Below are positions 41,901 to 50,850 of a stretch of DNA of 64,000 bases, one piece after another (position 1 is the stretch's first letter; every line of letters starts with the position of its first letter). Made by a program: the position numbers and the translations under genes. The notes beneath the pieces were generated by a model that worked only from the letters and a program-made list of their open reading frames with translations, was not told the origin of the DNA and made no database searches. Source of the DNA: JAUIJL01 sp965366625 (lineage in GTDB: Bacteria; Acidobacteriota; Thermoanaerobaculia; Multivoradales; J023); assembly GCA_965366625.1 (NCBI GenBank), contig CBDUGP010000006.1, positions 127,592-191,591 on the forward strand. The letters are read 5' to 3'.

Positions 41901-44597
41901 ACCAATCCGGGGGCGGGCGCAGTCTCCGATCTCGCCTTCTCCGACAATCTCAACGCGGTGTCCGGATTGATCGCCACCAACACGCCCTTGAGCAATGTTT
42001 GTGGCCCGGGCTCCATGATCACGGGCACGTCCTTCCTCACGCTCACCGGCGGCAATTTGCCGGGCAGCGGCGGCATGTGTTCCTTCGACATCAATCTTTT
42101 CGTTCCGGGCACGGCCACGCCGGGCACGTTCCCCAATGTCACCAGTGATCTCTTCCGAGCCGGGTTGTCGGTTGCCACTCCAGCCATGGCTGATTTGGTC
42201 ATCGACCCACCCCCGACTTTCGCCAAGGTCTTCGCACCCGCGTTCATCGGTTTAGGATTTACCTCTACCCTGACCTTCACCATCGACAATACGGCCAGTG
42301 GCTCCGCTGCTTCCAACATGGCTTTTGTCGACAACCTTCCTGCGGGGCTGGTGATCGCGACCCCCGCAAATGCGAGTAACACCTGCGGTGGCACCCTCAG
42401 CGCCCCGGACGGCGGCGGAACCATCAACCTCAGCAACGGTTCGGTAGGGGCGGCGGCCGGCTGCACGATCCAAGTCGACGTTCTCGGCAGCTCTGTGGGG
42501 GCTCACGTCAACACCACCAACCCCCTGACTTCATCCTCGGGCAATAGCGGCACGGCGAGCGACACCCTGACGGTGAATCCTCAACCCAGCTTTGCCAAGA
42601 GCTTCGGCACCGATCCGATCGCGTTCAATCAACCGAGCACCCTGACCTTCACCCTCGACAATTCCGGCAGCACCGTCGCGGCGACCGGCTTGGATTTCAC
42701 CGATAACTTACCCGCCGGCTTGATCATCGCCACTCCGGCAAATGCCTCGACCACTTGCACCGGTGGCACGGTGACCGCCACCGCCGGAACCACGGTGATC
42801 TCCTACACGGGAGGCACCGTGGCCGCGGCGTCCAGCTGCACGGTTCAAGCCGAGGTGACCGGATCAACCGCCGGCACCTTCGTCAATCTTTCCGGCGATC
42901 TGACCTCCTCCCTCGGCAATAGCGGCACGGCCACGGACACTTTGACCGTCAATCCTCCGCCGACCTTTGCCAAGGCCTTCTCACCATCGACGATCGTCTC
43001 GGGTGCTACCAGCACCTTGATCCTCACGATCGACAACGCCGGCGCTACCGCGGCGGCCACGGGTCTCGACGTCACCGACAATCTACCGGCCGGGGTCGTG
43101 GTGGCAACTCCTGCCAACGCCTCTACGACCTGTACAGGCGGTACCTTGACCGCCACCGCGGGCACGGGCGTGATCAGCTACACGGGCGGCAGCGTGGCGG
43201 CGGGTGCCTCCTGCACCGTGCAGGCCGACGTCACCAGCATGGTGGTTGGTATGCACGTCAATCTCACCGGCGATCTGACCTCCTCCCTCGGCAATAGCGG
43301 CACGGCCACGGACACTTTGACCGTCGATCTGATTCCGCCGACCTTCACCAAGGCGTTCGTACCCACGGTGGTGTTCGTCGGCCAGAGCAGCACGCTCACC
43401 CTGACCATCGACAACCCCAACGATGCCGGCCTCGGCAGTCTCGCCGTAACCGACAATCTGCCCGCGGGCATGGTCGTGGCGACCCCTGCCAACGGCTCTT
43501 CCACGTGCACCGGTGGCACATTGACCGCCGCCGCAGGCGCCGCCATCATCACCTACAGCGGCGGCACAGTGGCAGCCATGGCCTCGTGCACGATCACCGT
43601 GGATGTCACCGGCACGACGGCGGGAATTCTGACCAATACCACCGGCAATTTGACCTCGGACGCCGGCTCCAGCGGCACCGCCAGTGCGGACCTGACGGTG
43701 GCTGAAGGGCCGGGCTTCACCAAAGCCTTCCTGGCCCCCTCTCTACCCGGTGGTTCGACGATTCTCGAATACACCCTGACCAACAACGCCGCGACTTTGA
43801 CCTTGGACAGCTTGGCGTTCACCGATGATCTCGACGCCGCGATCTCGGGCCTAGCCGCGAGCGGCTTGCCCGCCAACAACATTTGTGGCGCGGGATCCCA
43901 AATCAACGGCACGTCAACTTTGACCTTCACCGGCGGCACGTTGGCACCGGGAGCAAGCTGCACCTTCCAGGTCGATATCACGGTGCCGGCCGACGCCACG
44001 GTGGGCACCTATCCGAGCACCTCGGGCCAGCTGACCGCCATGGCGTCCGGTGAGCCTTTGACCGACGGAATCGCAACCGCGGACCTGGAGGTCATCTTCA
44101 TCGAGCTGACCAAATCCTTCGTGTCGGATCCGGTGCTCGGAGATACCACGACCCCGCTGACCTTCACCCTTTTCAACCCAGACTTGGTCAACGCGGCCGA
44201 CGATCTGGCATTTACCGACGACCTCGATGCGGTCCTGCCCGGCATGGTGGCGGTGAATCTGCCCCTGTCGGCGGTGTGTGGCCCAGCGTCATCGTTGACC
44301 GGCACCTCGGTGATCAGCTTCACCGGCGGCAGCCTGGCACCGGGCGCCATGTGTACCTTCGAAGTGGATGTCTTGGTACCAGCCGACGCGCCGGACGGCG
44401 ACTTCACCAACATCACCAGCGTGCTCTCCGGCTCGGTCGGCGGCGCTCCGGTGACCGGCGATGCGAGCAGCGTGGCCACCGCCGTGCTGACCCTGAGCCA
44501 GAACCCGATCGCCATCCCAGCCCTCGGAACCTTCGGCATTTGGATGCTCTGCGGCCTCTTGGGCTTGTTGGCCATGGCACGGATCCGCCGGAGCTGA
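38901..44597 (+). CDS. Giant DUF11-repeat surface protein with IPTL-CTERM-like tail
   Basis: The 1898-residue protein has a signal peptide ('LLPFLLSFVVSALCASAASA') and about 14 DUF11-like beta-sandwich modules of 120-140 residues, each opening with F-x-K-x-F and a 'TLTFTIDN'-like strand. Two types alternate: one with 'FTDDL..GL..TGLP', the other with 'DNLPAGLVVATPAN'. The C-terminus 'IPALGTFGIWMLCGLLGL' followed by Arg residues resembles the IPTL-CTERM sorting signal, so it is probably anchored or processed at the outer surface. I start at ATG 38901 because AAGGAAG lies 9 bases before and a signal peptide follows directly. Adhesion or matrix roles are likely but unproven. Confidence 0.88.
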   Translation: MRQIPEFRLLPFLLSFVVSALCASAASAQPDFSKSFNPPTIGPGSVSTLTFTIDNSGGPIVQDLAFVDTLPSAVVIATPANAFTDCPNGILAAPGGGSTITLTDGDVAPGTVCSVSIDVTSATPGVHMNISGDLTSTAGNSGTAVADLTVATNLPGFSKSFSPTTLGLGGRSTLTFTIDNTLNGAQVFSLTFTDNLPAGLVVASPANAVNTCAAGFFTGGLLTANPGSNLISLGFGAGADVAAVGAGATCTIMVDVTATGGGTLFNSTSNLQSSNGSAGKATAALSVPIEALTFSKRFIDDPVPAGSTVELEFTIFNNNRTDSATNIAFTDDLDGLLTGLAATGLPANNICGAGSQISGTGLLTFTGGNLPPEGSCTFSVTLQIPAAATSGGYPNITSTISGDVGGNGVVSAAATDTLFVEPVPVLTKEFLQVGTLTPDPVVGAGEDVVIRFTIDNTSTVSAATDIEFVDELTTFLPFPVAVTLPPVPDPPCGAGSSLTLISLGTGRQGLLLSAGNLTAAGMAGDSCTFDVTLTIPNGLPGGIYLNTTEPITATVDGATRTGEPAGDDLTIVNAPRLEKEFTDDPADPGGTVTLQFTLTHDDLAPGDATNITFTDDLNAVITGLAGTGLPLTNVCGPGNGTVTGSAGDTLLTFSGGTLMPGEVCVFSVTLNVPVAATAGTYTNTTSGVSADVLGATASGNPASGDLTISGLMLSKEFLGDPVLPGDSVTLQFTLENMHPTDDATAIFFTDNLADVLPGAPDLMITTALPAPFCGGTLSNAGSFLIFTGGAVTSGSTCAFDVGLLVPAGAPDGIFSNITSSVTATFGGSSTVSDPAVDNLTVNSTLLALTKAFTNDPVAPGGTANLRFTLSNLDAGQAISDIAFTDDLGAALTGLVATGLPIAACGGTVAGIPDAGTIDFSGGTLAAGAQCQFDVSVTVPGGAMAGSYTNTTSTISGLVGGLPVSGDTASDALKVVDLLLFSKSFDGPTVPLGTPVLTFTITNPGAGAVSDLAFSDNLNAVSGLIATNTPLSNVCGPGSMITGTSFLTLTGGNLPGSGGMCSFDINLFVPGTATPGTFPNVTSDLFRAGLSVATPAMADLVIDPPPTFAKVFAPAFIGLGFTSTLTFTIDNTASGSAASNMAFVDNLPAGLVIATPANASNTCGGTLSAPDGGGTINLSNGSVGAAAGCTIQVDVLGSSVGAHVNTTNPLTSSSGNSGTASDTLTVNPQPSFAKSFGTDPIAFNQPSTLTFTLDNSGSTVAATGLDFTDNLPAGLIIATPANASTTCTGGTVTATAGTTVISYTGGTVAAASSCTVQAEVTGSTAGTFVNLSGDLTSSLGNSGTATDTLTVNPPPTFAKAFSPSTIVSGATSTLILTIDNAGATAAATGLDVTDNLPAGVVVATPANASTTCTGGTLTATAGTGVISYTGGSVAAGASCTVQADVTSMVVGMHVNLTGDLTSSLGNSGTATDTLTVDLIPPTFTKAFVPTVVFVGQSSTLTLTIDNPNDAGLGSLAVTDNLPAGMVVATPANGSSTCTGGTLTAAAGAAIITYSGGTVAAMASCTITVDVTGTTAGILTNTTGNLTSDAGSSGTASADLTVAEGPGFTKAFLAPSLPGGSTILEYTLTNNAATLTLDSLAFTDDLDAAISGLAASGLPANNICGAGSQINGTSTLTFTGGTLAPGASCTFQVDITVPADATVGTYPSTSGQLTAMASGEPLTDGIATADLEVIFIELTKSFVSDPVLGDTTTPLTFTLFNPDLVNAADDLAFTDDLDAVLPGMVAVNLPLSAVCGPASSLTGTSVISFTGGSLAPGAMCTFEVDVLVPADAPDGDFTNITSVLSGSVGGAPVTGDASSVATAVLTLSQNPIAIPALGTFGIWMLCGLLGLLAMARIRRS

Positions 44598-44629
44598 CCC
44601 AACAGGCTGAAGCAGGGCTCGGGACTAAC

Positions 44630-44842
44630 TAGGTTCTGTCCAGAAATGGATTCCGGTGGGTCGGCGCGGCGCCCTCCGCGCGTTGCTCCGAACTCGCGCC
44701 ACCACTGCGCTGCCGGCGCAAATTGCTGATATGTAAAACCTTAAGCCGATCTATAGGTTGTATCGCTCAGACACGCTCGCTTTCCGTGCTCGGCGCGCCG
44801 CGCCTTCTAGATCCATAAAACCGTCAACCTGGATGGGCCCTA
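44630..44842 (+). repeat. MITE-like element, family B copy 2
   Basis: TA-GGTTCTGTCCAGAAATGG begins and CTGGATGGGCCC-TA ends a 209-bp element with imperfect inverted ends and TA flanks. It lies between the convergent DUF11 gene and small membrane protein gene, only a few bases from the stop of the latter. Confidence 0.85.
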
Positions 44843-44847
44843 ATTAA

Positions 44848-45282
44848 CTAAAGGATCCAACGTCGGCTCTGGGCAGATCGCGCGAAGAACAAAAGACCCA
44901 CTCCCCCTACGGTCACCAGGATCGGCATCACCAAACCACCCGGCCCCAGCACCTGGAGCGCGTCGCTGAGGGCAAAGGCGTGGAATAGCTGTACTGCAAT
45001 GCCCACCAACGAGGCGACCAGGGCCGGCAGGGCCCAAGCCTTGCGCAGCAGCAGGAATAGGGATCCCAGGGTGCCTGCAAAAACGGCCAAACCAAAGGCG
45101 GCGTTGGCCCAAGCCGGGGTGGATTCGTAAAGAGCCCTCTCGCCCTCCGGAAGGGTCGCCAAGGTCTCGGGACTCATTGTGATTTGCATGACGAAGGCCA
45201 TCACCCCCATCAGGTTCCACAGCAGGAACACACCGCTGACGATCCAAAAATAAGTAGGCGCTTTTTCTAGTGGGTGGCTCAT
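44848..45282 (-). CDS. Small four-helix membrane protein
   Basis: The 144-residue protein has four clear hydrophobic segments ('YFWIVSGVFLLWNLMGVMAFV', in outline, 'AAFGLAVFAGTLGSLFLLL', 'LPALVASLVGIAVQLFHAF' and 'LVMPILVTVGGVGLLFFA') and a short loop with 'LPEGERALYESTPAWA'. Similar small inner-membrane proteins are widespread; I know no function. AGGAA lies about 6 bases before the ATG. Its stop is almost at the right end of repeat B2. Confidence 0.65.
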   Translation of the reverse strand: MSHPLEKAPTYFWIVSGVFLLWNLMGVMAFVMQITMSPETLATLPEGERALYESTPAWANAAFGLAVFAGTLGSLFLLLRKAWALPALVASLVGIAVQLFHAFALSDALQVLGPGGLVMPILVTVGGVGLLFFARSAQSRRWIL

Positions 45283-45423
45283 GACGATTCCTTTTTGATT
45301 TGCCCTGGCTCGGAGCGGGCGAGTTTTTCGTGTTCAATCCACAGTGCGACGCCCAGGCCTAAACCCCTTATCCCGTAGCCATACTTTTCGGTGCTTGTGG
45401 CCCGACGGACCTCTGCTGGCAGC

Positions 45424-45466
45424 AAAAAAAGCCCCCATAGACCCACTGGGAGTCCGTGGGGGCTGT
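45424..45466 (-). terminator. Rho-independent terminator of the M28 peptidase gene
   Basis: On the minus strand AGCCCCCACGGAC... folds onto GGGGGCT and is followed by TTTTTTT (the plus strand shows AAAAAAAGCCCCCAT at 45424-45438). It lies 30 bases after the peptidase stop. Confidence 0.85.
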
Positions 45467-45498
45467 TCCGACCGAACGGTCGGATTCATGAGAAAGAA

Positions 45499-48400
45499 CT
45501 ATGGAATGTAAGTCACTACCAGCTGAGGATGATTTGAAGCGCTGGAATGATTTCCGGAGTAATAGCCCATGTGGTCGTCCCCTCCGTCGTCATTGTCGTC
45601 CACCTCAAAATAGATTCGCGCTTGGGTAATTCCAGAAGTATTGATCGCGCTGAGCCCCGCGGAGTTCAAACCGCCTTCAGACCAGTCCCCGTTGGACGGG
45701 GCATTGGAAAGGCTGCCGACTGCGGTCGCCGTGGCCACAGCTTGGAAATCGGAGGCCTGAAGGGCCGTGGAGCCCGAAAATCCCCCGCTCTGGATATCGA
45801 TCAAGCACTGACCGAAACCGCTGGTGAAGGGATTGGAGCCGCGCACTGTGCCTCTTCGCAGACGCAGGGTCGCCGATTGGATCGTCGCACCCGCGGGAAT
45901 GGTCGAGGTGTCGAAGGAGAGAATCGACTTATATTGCCGGTCCTGCCCAGCGTCTCCGGGCCGGATCGGACGGGAGCCCGAGCCCGTGGCGCTCGACGAG
46001 CCACCGACATTGGAGGTTTCATTCGATTCCCTAACCCAACCATCGTCACCGGCGATGGAAGTGAAGGTCACGGTCACGGGTTGAGCGCTCTCACAGACGT
46101 CGGTGCTCTCGTTGCAGGTCTGGCCCGGGCAAGGATCGCTGCCACCCTGGCAAGTGCCGCCCAAGCACGTCTCCGCGCCGTTGCAGAACAGACCGTCGTC
46201 ACAATCGGCATCGAGCGTGCATTCCAAGCACACATCACCGGCTTCGTCGCAAGCGCCACCCAAGCAGGGATCTGTACCGCCCTGGCAGCCCAGCACCGGA
46301 TCACAGGTCTCCGTGCCGTCACAGAACAAGCCGTTGGCACAAACCCCGTGATCCGGGGTGTTGGCGCACCCATCGCTACCTTCATCACAGGCGTCCACCG
46401 TACAGCTCACCCCATCATCGCAATTGGGGGCGGTTCCGACCTGGCAACCCAATACCGCGTCGCAAGTTTCCCCGCCGTCGCAGAAAAGACCGTTATCGCA
46501 AGCGTTGTCGTCGGTGGTGAAATCGCAAGCATCCGTGGACTCGTTGCAGGTGTCCACCGTACATGAAACGCCATCGTCACAAGTCGGTGCCGTGCCCGAC
46601 TCACAGGATCCGCCGTTACAGACCTCGGCGCCGTTGCAATAGGCCCCGTCGGCACAATCCGCGTTCACCACACACTCAGGCCCGGCGGTGCCGACGGCGA
46701 AGACCAAATCATCCGTGTCGTCGTAGTTGCCACTGCCGCAGGTGCTGGGAGAGCCCTGGTAGCGGAAATTGGCGCGAATCGCTTGGAGACTGCCCGCCGG
46801 CAGATTGTAATTGGCGGAGATCGTCTGCTCACCGCCGCCAGACGGCACGATGGAGTCGATCAAGACCCAAGCGGGATTGCTCGCATCCGCCGCGTAATAG
46901 AGGTCCAAAGTGTCGGACGAGCCCGTTGAATAGGCCCACACGGTCGTGTCGATGCGAACCGTGGCCCCTTCCACAAAGTCACTGGAATCCAGGCTGGAGA
47001 CCACCATGCGGTCGATGGACTCGTCGCCGTGATAGCTGCCGGAATTGCCGTCGGTGCAACCGTCGAGGGTATTCGAAGCGTTGGCTTCGGGGCCCACACT
47101 TCCACGACCGTCGAGCAGACCGACCGAATCACAGGACGATCCCGCCACGGCGCAGGCCGGGACTCCCAACCCCACGTCGAACGCGGCGGTCTGCGGCCCG
47201 TTGCTGCCGGCCGGAATCACGGTCACCGTGGTCGAATCCTGGGCGCTGCCGCAAGAGGTCGTCGAGGTCACGGTGTAGGTCGTGGTGGACGTGGGAGACA
47301 CGGAAACCTGAGCCGTGGTGGCGCCGCCAGGGGACCAGCTATAGCTGTTACCGGCCTGCGCCGGGGTGCCGATCAACACCGAGTTGCCCTCGTTCACCAT
47401 CACGTCGGGCCCCGCGTCGGCCACGGCGGGCGGCGAGCAGGCGGCCATGGCGGTTTCGACCGCGAAGGAGACCGCCAGCTTAGAAAATTTGACCGCATGG
47501 TCGGCGGTATTGCCCAAGGTCTGCAAGGTGTCGTTGCTGGTGTGGATGGCCGAGTTGTGGTCACCGAATCGTGCCTCGAAAGGCATCGCTGCGGGATATC
47601 CCCGATTGTGCCAGGACGCGTGATCCGAGCAGCCATAACCACAGGTGGAATAGGTCCATTGCAAGGTCGGCTGATACGTGTCTACCAGGTTGCCCACGAA
47701 CGCGCTGAGCTCGGCGTTGGTGTAATCGTCGATCAACGCGATGTCTTGCACCGAACCGTTGAAACCGGTCATATCCAGCTGCAGCACTGAAATGACATTG
47801 GTGCCGGCATCCTGGTGATCCTGGGCGATATCACCCGAGCCCCGCAATCCGACCTCTTCGGCCGCATAACCCATGAATTTGATTGTGCGGTCGGGTACCA
47901 CCCCATTGGCCATCAAGACCCGAATTGCCTCGCTCAGAGCCGCGATTCCGGAAGCATTGTCGTCGGCGCCCGGGGCAACCGTGGCCGGATCCGTATTGGT
48001 CGCGCCGGATTTGATCGAGTCCAAATGCCCACCCAAGACCACCACCTCATTGGGCAAAGTCGCGCCTTGGATCGTAAGAATGACCGACGGCTGAATGTAA
48101 CCGCTATGGCTGTAAGTCGTGACCGTAACATCCGACCTCGCGCCCGCGTATTGTTGCCACAGGTCGCGAATCCAAAGGGCCGACTGCTCGCCGGTGCTGT
48201 TGAGGTAGTACCGGTTGTTATATTGCGTCGAAAGGTGCTCGATCGTGTCGTAGATGTTGCTCGAGGTGACGTCCGGGAGAAGCTGATTGACCAAGGTCTG
48301 TTGGTCCACGGTGAAGCTCTTGGTCAACGCTTTGTAGGAGCCGCGCCGTGCGCTCTCCAGGGTCTGAACCGCTTCCTCGAATGAATTGTGAACGACAAAA

Positions 48401-48690
48401 CCTGCACACCGATTGGCTTTAGCGTGTACAAAGCGCGAAATCCGTAGAAGATCTCGGTTCAGGAATCGGGTCACTACCACGCCGGAATCCGAGGCCATGG
48501 CTTTGGTCGGCATGGGGTCCGAAAGGACCTCGGGATGTTTGACGAGCTGGGAAAAGACATCTTCTCCCATGGTCACCCAAACCGATTCCTCACCGCTGGG
48601 CCCTCGATTCTCCGCCCAGGCCGAGGAGGCGAAACCACAGAGCCCGCCGATTAAGAATACCGCCGCCATCAACCACAAATGCTTTTTCAT
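45499..48690 (-). CDS. Secreted M28 aminopeptidase with Cys-rich repeats and C-terminal DNRLRE-like domain
   Basis: The 1063-residue exported enzyme has a signal peptide ('MKKHLWLMAAVFLIGGLCGF' start), a propeptide-like region, and an M28 zinc aminopeptidase domain with 'GGHLDS', 'GADDNASG', 'AEEVGLRGS', 'LDMTGF' and a His in 'AIHTSND', the full two-zinc ligand set. A PKD-like domain, a P/jelly-roll-like domain, then five to six Cys-rich repeats of the form 'C.DGLFC.G.ETC' follow, and the C-terminal 160 residues match a DNRLRE-like beta domain ('SFDTSTIPAGATIQSATLRL'). The ATG at 48688-48690 has GGAG 6 bases upstream. Probably degrades peptides outside the cell. Confidence 0.88.
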   Translation of the reverse strand: MKKHLWLMAAVFLIGGLCGFASSAWAENRGPSGEESVWVTMGEDVFSQLVKHPEVLSDPMPTKAMASDSGVVVTRFLNRDLLRISRFVHAKANRCAGFVVHNSFEEAVQTLESARRGSYKALTKSFTVDQQTLVNQLLPDVTSSNIYDTIEHLSTQYNNRYYLNSTGEQSALWIRDLWQQYAGARSDVTVTTYSHSGYIQPSVILTIQGATLPNEVVVLGGHLDSIKSGATNTDPATVAPGADDNASGIAALSEAIRVLMANGVVPDRTIKFMGYAAEEVGLRGSGDIAQDHQDAGTNVISVLQLDMTGFNGSVQDIALIDDYTNAELSAFVGNLVDTYQPTLQWTYSTCGYGCSDHASWHNRGYPAAMPFEARFGDHNSAIHTSNDTLQTLGNTADHAVKFSKLAVSFAVETAMAACSPPAVADAGPDVMVNEGNSVLIGTPAQAGNSYSWSPGGATTAQVSVSPTSTTTYTVTSTTSCGSAQDSTTVTVIPAGSNGPQTAAFDVGLGVPACAVAGSSCDSVGLLDGRGSVGPEANASNTLDGCTDGNSGSYHGDESIDRMVVSSLDSSDFVEGATVRIDTTVWAYSTGSSDTLDLYYAADASNPAWVLIDSIVPSGGGEQTISANYNLPAGSLQAIRANFRYQGSPSTCGSGNYDDTDDLVFAVGTAGPECVVNADCADGAYCNGAEVCNGGSCESGTAPTCDDGVSCTVDTCNESTDACDFTTDDNACDNGLFCDGGETCDAVLGCQVGTAPNCDDGVSCTVDACDEGSDGCANTPDHGVCANGLFCDGTETCDPVLGCQGGTDPCLGGACDEAGDVCLECTLDADCDDGLFCNGAETCLGGTCQGGSDPCPGQTCNESTDVCESAQPVTVTFTSIAGDDGWVRESNETSNVGGSSSATGSGSRPIRPGDAGQDRQYKSILSFDTSTIPAGATIQSATLRLRRGTVRGSNPFTSGFGQCLIDIQSGGFSGSTALQASDFQAVATATAVGSLSNAPSNGDWSEGGLNSAGLSAINTSGITQARIYFEVDDNDDGGDDHMGYYSGNHSSASNHPQLVVTYIP

Positions 48691-48831
48691 AACCATCTCC
48701 TGATCGGCTCTGGCCGACCTATCGGAATCAATGAGCCCGGACGTCGATCAGGCTTTCCTGCTAGACACTCCGGCCAGTCCAACACCCAAGGATAGGGATA
48801 ACATTATGGTGTAATTCATCTGATTTATTTG

Positions 48832-48862
48832 ATTATCCCATTTCTCTGTTTGGACTTCACAA
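48832..48862 (-). promoter_or_regulatory. Candidate promoter of the M28 peptidase gene
   Basis: On the minus strand TTGTGA (48857-48862) and GATAAT (48832-48837) are 19 bases apart, in an AT-rich stretch about 140 bases before the start. The spacing is long, so this is tentative. Confidence 0.4.
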
Positions 48863-48929
48863 GGAACGTTCATGCACTCGTTGGTCCTTGCCCGGGTCAG
48901 GTATGCTCGGCCGAGCAAAGGAGCCGTCT

Positions 48930-50027
48930 ATGGCAGCAAAAGGAAACACTGCGAGGAGTTGGCTCAAAATGAGTGAAAACTCAACAACCAAGACCTTCGA
49001 TCCTTCGGAGTTTCAAATCGACCCCACCCTGCGAGGGCTCCCACTGGCCAGCCCATGGCGACGTGCAGGGGCGCTCCTGATGGATCTGATCCTGATCGCC
49101 GCGCTCACCCAGACCGGCAGTCTTACCTTTTCAACGCTAACCGCCATCGCAACTTTCTGGGCCATCACACGCGGCGGTACACCAGGTTGGCGTCGGTGGA
49201 TCAGGAGACTGGGCGGGGTCGGCGCCGCAGGTTTTGTTTTCCTCGTGGTTCTGACCCTCACCTGGGACGGGCCCGAGTACTACTCCAGCAACGTGGACTG
49301 GAAAAGCTTCGGCGAAGCCATGAGCAGCGGCGATCCGGAATCCCAGAAGCTGGCCGCTGAACTTCTAGAAGCCGGGTTCGAAAGCGATTTCAGTGAGGGG
49401 CATCTTGCCGAAACCCTTGGATTCTATGGCGTCCGAGTGGACCTGGACTCTAGGGCAAATGGACCGACAGAGCTGAGCACCGAAGAAACCATCGCCCTGC
49501 TCAACGAGCAAATTCGAGGTCTCAAAGGTGAAGGCGAAGGTGAAGGAGCCCAGAAGCTCATGACGGTAGAGTCAGCTAGAGCCAATCTCCAAACCTGGGC
49601 GGCGGGCCCGGAGCTCCAGGCCGCCAAAGCGACTCGCGTCCGTTTGGCTCGGGAGCTTTCGGTGATCGCAGCCCAAAATCGCCAGCTGCAAGATGAGATC
49701 GACAACCCTTCGCTGAAACACATTTTTCAAGCGGCCGCTTCGGATTTGGGCTTGAGCCTGGGCTGGGGAGGCCTCTACTTCACCCTCTTCCTGGCTCTTG
49801 CCGCAGGCCGTACCCCCGGCAAATGGCTCTTTCGGCTCAGAGTCGCACGATTGGACGGCAGGCCCGTCACCCTTTGGACCTCATTTGAGCGCTTCGCGGG
49901 TTATGCCGCAGGCCTGGCCACAGGATTGCTTGGTTTCTTGCAGGTATTTTGGGATCGCAACGGACGAACTGTTCAAGACACGATCGGTGGAACCGTAGTT
50001 CTATTCGATCCCCGGGGGCGTTCGTGA
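48930..50027 (+). CDS. RDD-family membrane protein
   Basis: The 365-residue protein has the RDD pattern split in two: 'ASPWRRAGALLMDLILIAAL' near residue 30, with the signature Arg and Asp, and 'AAGRTPGKWLFRLRVARLDG' with the later 'DTIGGTVVLF' near the end. Between them is a long soluble segment (about 100-260) with a Gly-Glu repeat from a 6-bp array at 49526-49545, probably helical. Four or more membrane helices are seen. The function of RDD proteins is mostly unknown; some move ions. The ATG at 48930 has AAGGAG 6 bases before it. It converges on the 50047 gene. Confidence 0.75.
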   Translation: MAAKGNTARSWLKMSENSTTKTFDPSEFQIDPTLRGLPLASPWRRAGALLMDLILIAALTQTGSLTFSTLTAIATFWAITRGGTPGWRRWIRRLGGVGAAGFVFLVVLTLTWDGPEYYSSNVDWKSFGEAMSSGDPESQKLAAELLEAGFESDFSEGHLAETLGFYGVRVDLDSRANGPTELSTEETIALLNEQIRGLKGEGEGEGAQKLMTVESARANLQTWAAGPELQAAKATRVRLARELSVIAAQNRQLQDEIDNPSLKHIFQAAASDLGLSLGWGGLYFTLFLALAAGRTPGKWLFRLRVARLDGRPVTLWTSFERFAGYAAGLATGLLGFLQVFWDRNGRTVQDTIGGTVVLFDPRGRS

Positions 50028-50046
50028 GTCGAGCCTGTCGCCTCGA

Positions 50047-50850
50047 TTAATCCAGGATACCGAGCTGCAACACAAAAGCCCTCGAAATCAATCCGTATCC
50101 CAGCAGATAACACCCGTCGACTATCGCGGCCAGCCAGCGCGAAGGGTCTTCCAGGTAGAGGGCAAACGAGAGATCACCCAACAAGAAAAGACCAAAACCG
50201 ATCAGGATGGTCGTCCACACTCGCCAGACCTCACCACCGCGAAATTGTAGGGTTACCTGTTGCAAAGCCACCACCGGCACCAATAAGAGAAGGTCGGTGA
50301 TGGGATACAGCAAGCTCAGAACGGTCTTGACCTCGAAGACTTCAACCGGAAGGAGAGGTCGAAGCATGGTCCAGGAAACCAAGGCTCCGGCACCTACGAC
50401 GAGCGCAGAGATCCAGGGAAGACGGCCGCCGAGTTCGATCGGAAATCCGGAGCGCGAGAGTTCCAACAGAAACGCCGCTAGGGCCGCAGCCAGTAGCAGC
50501 ACGCCCGCAAGGAAAAAGATGTCCGCCGGCGACGGAAAGGGGATCGGTTGATGGCGAACCAATTGAAAATAAACCAAGACCGACTGGCCCGCGGCAAAAA
50601 ACCAAAAACCTGCCGCCATGAGCCGCCACGAACGTCGGGTCAAACGTAAGGCGCAAGCGGTACCGGCCACCCCTCCGAGCAGCAAGACCATCCACTTGGA
50701 AAGGGCGACTATTGTTAGGGCCGCTCCATGATCCGCCTCTAAGCCTCCCCACCCTAGGGCCGCCGCGACGATGACAGACACTCCGACTGCCATGGTGGCA
50801 AATAGCGCCCACGTCAACATTCGTTGCGAAGTGGTAGACAGCCTAAGCAT
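50047..50850 (-). CDS. Polytopic membrane protein of unknown function
   Basis: The 267-residue protein has seven to eight membrane segments and short loops, with 'PFPSPADIFFLAGVLLL' as its most distinctive stretch. The layout recalls membrane sensor domains found at the N-terminus of diguanylate cyclases, but no output domain is attached. Its ATG overlaps the stop of the 93-residue upstream gene by 8 bases, so the two are co-translated. The role is unknown. Confidence 0.65.
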   Translation of the reverse strand: MLRLSTTSQRMLTWALFATMAVGVSVIVAAALGWGGLEADHGAALTIVALSKWMVLLLGGVAGTACALRLTRRSWRLMAAGFWFFAAGQSVLVYFQLVRHQPIPFPSPADIFFLAGVLLLAAALAAFLLELSRSGFPIELGGRLPWISALVVGAGALVSWTMLRPLLPVEVFEVKTVLSLLYPITDLLLLVPVVALQQVTLQFRGGEVWRVWTTILIGFGLFLLGDLSFALYLEDPSRWLAAIVDGCYLLGYGLISRAFVLQLGILD

